Part shown: positions 62,222 to 64,000 of the stretch, piece after piece
How the letters are laid out: the number at the start of each line of letters is the position of its first letter
How positions within the stretch are numbered: position 1 is the stretch's first letter
Source: Pseudomonas rhodesiae
GTDB lineage: Bacteria > Pseudomonadota > Gammaproteobacteria > Pseudomonadales > Pseudomonadaceae
DNA length: 64,000 nucleotides
Reading direction: 5' to 3'
Assembly (NCBI RefSeq): GCF_007858255.1
Contig: NZ_VFEU01000021.1
Span: 1-64,000 of the forward strand
Position numbers and translations under genes: made by a program
The notes under the pieces: generated by a model
The model's database searches: none
Told to the model about the DNA's origin: nothing
Seen by the model: the letters and a program-made list of their open reading frames with translations, nothing else

Positions 62222-62668
62222 ATGACCTGGCAACCCCACATCACCGTCGCCACCATCGTCGAAGACAATGGCAAGTTCCTGATGGTCGAAGAACTTAAGG
62301 GCGGTCGCGCCGTACTCAATCAGCCGGCCGGCCACCTCGATCCACATGAAACCCTGACCGAAGCCGCCGTACGCGAAACCCTAGAGGAAACCGGTTGGGA
62401 CGTGGAAGCGACCGGTATAGTCGGCATCTACCTGTACACCGCCCCCAGCAACGGCGTGACCTATCAGCGGGTGTGTTTTATCGCCAAAGCGCTGAAACAC
62501 CACCCGGACTATCAATTGGACGAAGGCATCCTGCGCGCCCGATGGCTCACCCGCGACGAGTTGATGGACCTGCGCGACAGTTGGCGCAGCGAGCTGATCA
62601 TCCGTTGCATCGACGATTATTTGAGCGGCCAGCACCATAGCCTCGCATTGATCCGCCCTTCTCTTTAG
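62222..62668 (+). CDS. Nudix hydrolase
   Basis: 148-residue phosphohydrolase. The Nudix box is complete: GHLDPHETLTEAAVRETLEETGW contains the GX5EX7REUXEEXGU residues, from about residue 38. E. coli NudJ, which cleaves nucleoside and thiamine pyrophosphates, has the same position beside mnmA (trmU). The ATG at 62222 is the family start (MTWQPHITVATIVE). Core gene upstream of mnmA-hflD. Confidence 0.94.
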   Translation: MTWQPHITVATIVEDNGKFLMVEELKGGRAVLNQPAGHLDPHETLTEAAVRETLEETGWDVEATGIVGIYLYTAPSNGVTYQRVCFIAKALKHHPDYQLDEGILRARWLTRDELMDLRDSWRSELIIRCIDDYLSGQHHSLALIRPSL

Positions 62669-62727
62669 CCTTAGAGGCCGCAGCCTGTTAGAATCGCGTC
62701 CTTTTTCAAGACACCCGTTGAAACCCT

Positions 62728-63852
62728 ATGCGTGATCCAGCCCCTTCTGACACACAAAAGAAGCGCGTCATCGTCGGCATGTCCGGCGGCGTGGATTCTT
62801 CCGTTTCCGCCGTTCTGCTCATGGAGCAGGGCTATGAGGTGGAAGGCCTGTTCATGAAGAACTGGGAAGAAGACGATGGAACGGAATATTGCACCGCCAT
62901 GGACGACCTGGCGGATGCCCAGGCCGTGTGCGACAAGATCGGTATCAAGCTGCACACCGCCAACTTCGCCGCCGAGTACTGGGACAACGTGTTCGAGCAC
63001 TTCCTGGCCGAATACAAGGCCGGTCGCACGCCGAACCCGGACATCCTGTGCAACCGCGAAATCAAGTTCAAGGCGTTCCTCGACTACGCCATGATGCTCG
63101 GCGCCGACCTGATTGCCACAGGCCACTATGTGCGCCGTCGCGATATCGACGGGCGCACCGAGCTGCTCAAGGGCCTGGACCCGAACAAAGACCAGAGTTA
63201 CTTCCTGCATGCCGTCGGTGGCGAACAGATCGCCAAGACCTTGTTCCCCGTGGGCGAACTGGAAAAGCCCGAAGTGCGCAAGATTGCCGAGCAGCACGGC
63301 CTGGCCACCGCCAAGAAGAAGGATTCCACCGGGATCTGCTTTATCGGCGAACGCCGCTTCAGCGACTTCCTCAAGCAATACCTGCCGGCACAACCGGGCG
63401 AGATCAAGACCACCGAAGGTGAAGTCATCGGCCGTCATCATGGCCTGATGTATCACACCATCGGTCAACGCCAGGGCCTGGGGATCGGCGGCCTAAAAGA
63501 CGCCGGTGAAGAACCGTGGTACGTGCTGGTTAAAGACCTGGAGCACAACGTGCTGATCGTCGGCCAGGGCAATGAACACCCACTGCTGTTCTCCGGCGCG
63601 CTGTTGGCGTCGGAAATCTACTGGGTCAACCCGATCGACCTCAGCACCCCGCGCCGCCTGACCGCCAAAGTGCGCTATCGCCAGAGCGATCAGCCCTGCA
63701 CCCTGGAAAAAACCACCAACGGCTACCGCGCCACCTTCGATGACCCGCAACGCGCTGTCACCCCTGGCCAGTCCGTGGTGTTCTATGACGGCGAGATCTG
63801 CCTGGGCGGTGGCGTGATCGAAGTCGCCGAACCCTGGAGCAACCCGGCATGA
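62728..63852 (+). CDS. mnmA: tRNA-specific 2-thiouridylase MnmA
   Basis: 374-residue enzyme that inserts sulfur at the wobble uridine (s2U34) of tRNA for Lys, Glu and Gln. The PP-loop is [13 protein letters not shown] near residue 15. Catalytic cysteines are in [12 protein letters not shown] (about 108) and [12 protein letters not shown] (about 206). The sulfur donor TusE is encoded at 36.8 kb in this window. Stop overlaps the hflD start (ATGA). Confidence 0.98.
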   Translation: MRDPAPSDTQKKRVIVGMSGGVDSSVSAVLLMEQGYEVEGLFMKNWEEDDGTEYCTAMDDLADAQAVCDKIGIKLHTANFAAEYWDNVFEHFLAEYKAGRTPNPDILCNREIKFKAFLDYAMMLGADLIATGHYVRRRDIDGRTELLKGLDPNKDQSYFLHAVGGEQIAKTLFPVGELEKPEVRKIAEQHGLATAKKKDSTGICFIGERRFSDFLKQYLPAQPGEIKTTEGEVIGRHHGLMYHTIGQRQGLGIGGLKDAGEEPWYVLVKDLEHNVLIVGQGNEHPLLFSGALLASEIYWVNPIDLSTPRRLTAKVRYRQSDQPCTLEKTTNGYRATFDDPQRAVTPGQSVVFYDGEICLGGGVIEVAEPWSNPA

Positions 63853-64000
63853 GCCCGATCCAGGAGCAATTGACCGCACTGGGCGGTGTATTTCTGGCCG
63901 CCGTGCTGGTGGACAAGATCGCCAAGACCGGCCAGGTCAGCGAGGCGGGCCTGACCTGCATGCTCGGCAGCCTGCTGATCCGCGACCCCAAGGACACCCT
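63849..64000 (+). CDS. hflD: HflD (partial, runs off the right edge)
   Basis: The first 50 residues of HflD are visible: [20 protein letters not shown] and then [20 protein letters not shown]. HflD is a small membrane-associated protein that in E. coli interacts with lambda CII; its cellular role is unclear. The gene is always next to mnmA. The rest lies outside the window. Confidence 0.93.
   Translation, partial: MSPIQEQLTALGGVFLAAVLVDKIAKTGQVSEAGLTCMLGSLLIRDPKDT

Overview
The window reads as chromosome of a Pseudomonas, most likely of the P. fluorescens group. The grounds are GC-rich codon use over most of its length, gacS followed by ldhA, the block cysG-serS-crcB-rarA-lolA-ftsK-aat-ate-infA-clpA-clpS-cspD-icd-idh in the order familiar from Pseudomonas, and REP-type palindromes with GGGGGCTTGCCCCC-like cores. 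This assignment is an inference from gene content and order; no database search was possible.

Region 1 (1-13.6 kb) is accessory and partly decayed. It lies at the 3' side of a tRNA-Ser(UGA) gene (13617-13707), a typical site for island integration, although no integrase is visible. Intact genes are a DAACS symporter, an Asp/Glu-type racemase, a RidA protein, a periplasmic amino-acid-binding protein, a DUF1338 protein that keeps the metal and substrate residues of the 2-oxoadipate dioxygenase/decarboxylase HglS, a LysR regulator, a YdiJ-type D-2-hydroxyglutarate dehydrogenase, and a second LysR regulator divergent from it. Between them are wrecks: an IS66 transposase, the 3' end of an amino-acid ABC ATPase gene, a class III aminotransferase start joined to a CitE-like lyase end, and unidentified fragments at the left edge. 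HglS and YdiJ catalyse consecutive steps (2-oxoadipate to D-2-hydroxyglutarate to 2-oxoglutarate), so the region may be a lysine/2-aminoadipate or D-amino-acid catabolic module.

Region 2 (13.8-34.2 kb) is core: yccA; a tightly overlapping minus-strand set exbB-exbD-lpxK-ycaR-kdsB-ptp-murB for envelope and LPS precursor synthesis; comEC; a two-component pair; gacS; ldhA; several small envelope, redox and unknown proteins; a 3-methyladenine glycosylase; ttcA; a YIP1 membrane protein; and a SprT-like protein.

Region 3 (34.2-56.5 kb) holds REP elements, a CaiB-type CoA-transferase, tusDCBE for tRNA 2-thiolation with ybiB, a glutathionyl-hydroquinone reductase, siroheme synthesis, seryl-tRNA synthetase, fluoride export, replication and segregation factors (rarA, ftsK), lipoprotein chaperone lolA, the N-end rule and ClpAP proteolysis genes (aat, ate, clpA, clpS), infA, cspD, and two unrelated NADP-isocitrate dehydrogenases in divergent orientation.

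Region 4 (56.5-62.1 kb) is a minus-strand set with visibly more AT-rich codons in most of it: EamA transporter, cupin, YdiF-type CoA-transferase, FAD/NAD(P)-binding protein and a LysR gene interrupted by an amber codon. It sits where idh would normally be followed by the Nudix-mnmA-hflD genes, which resume at 62.2 kb and run off the right edge.
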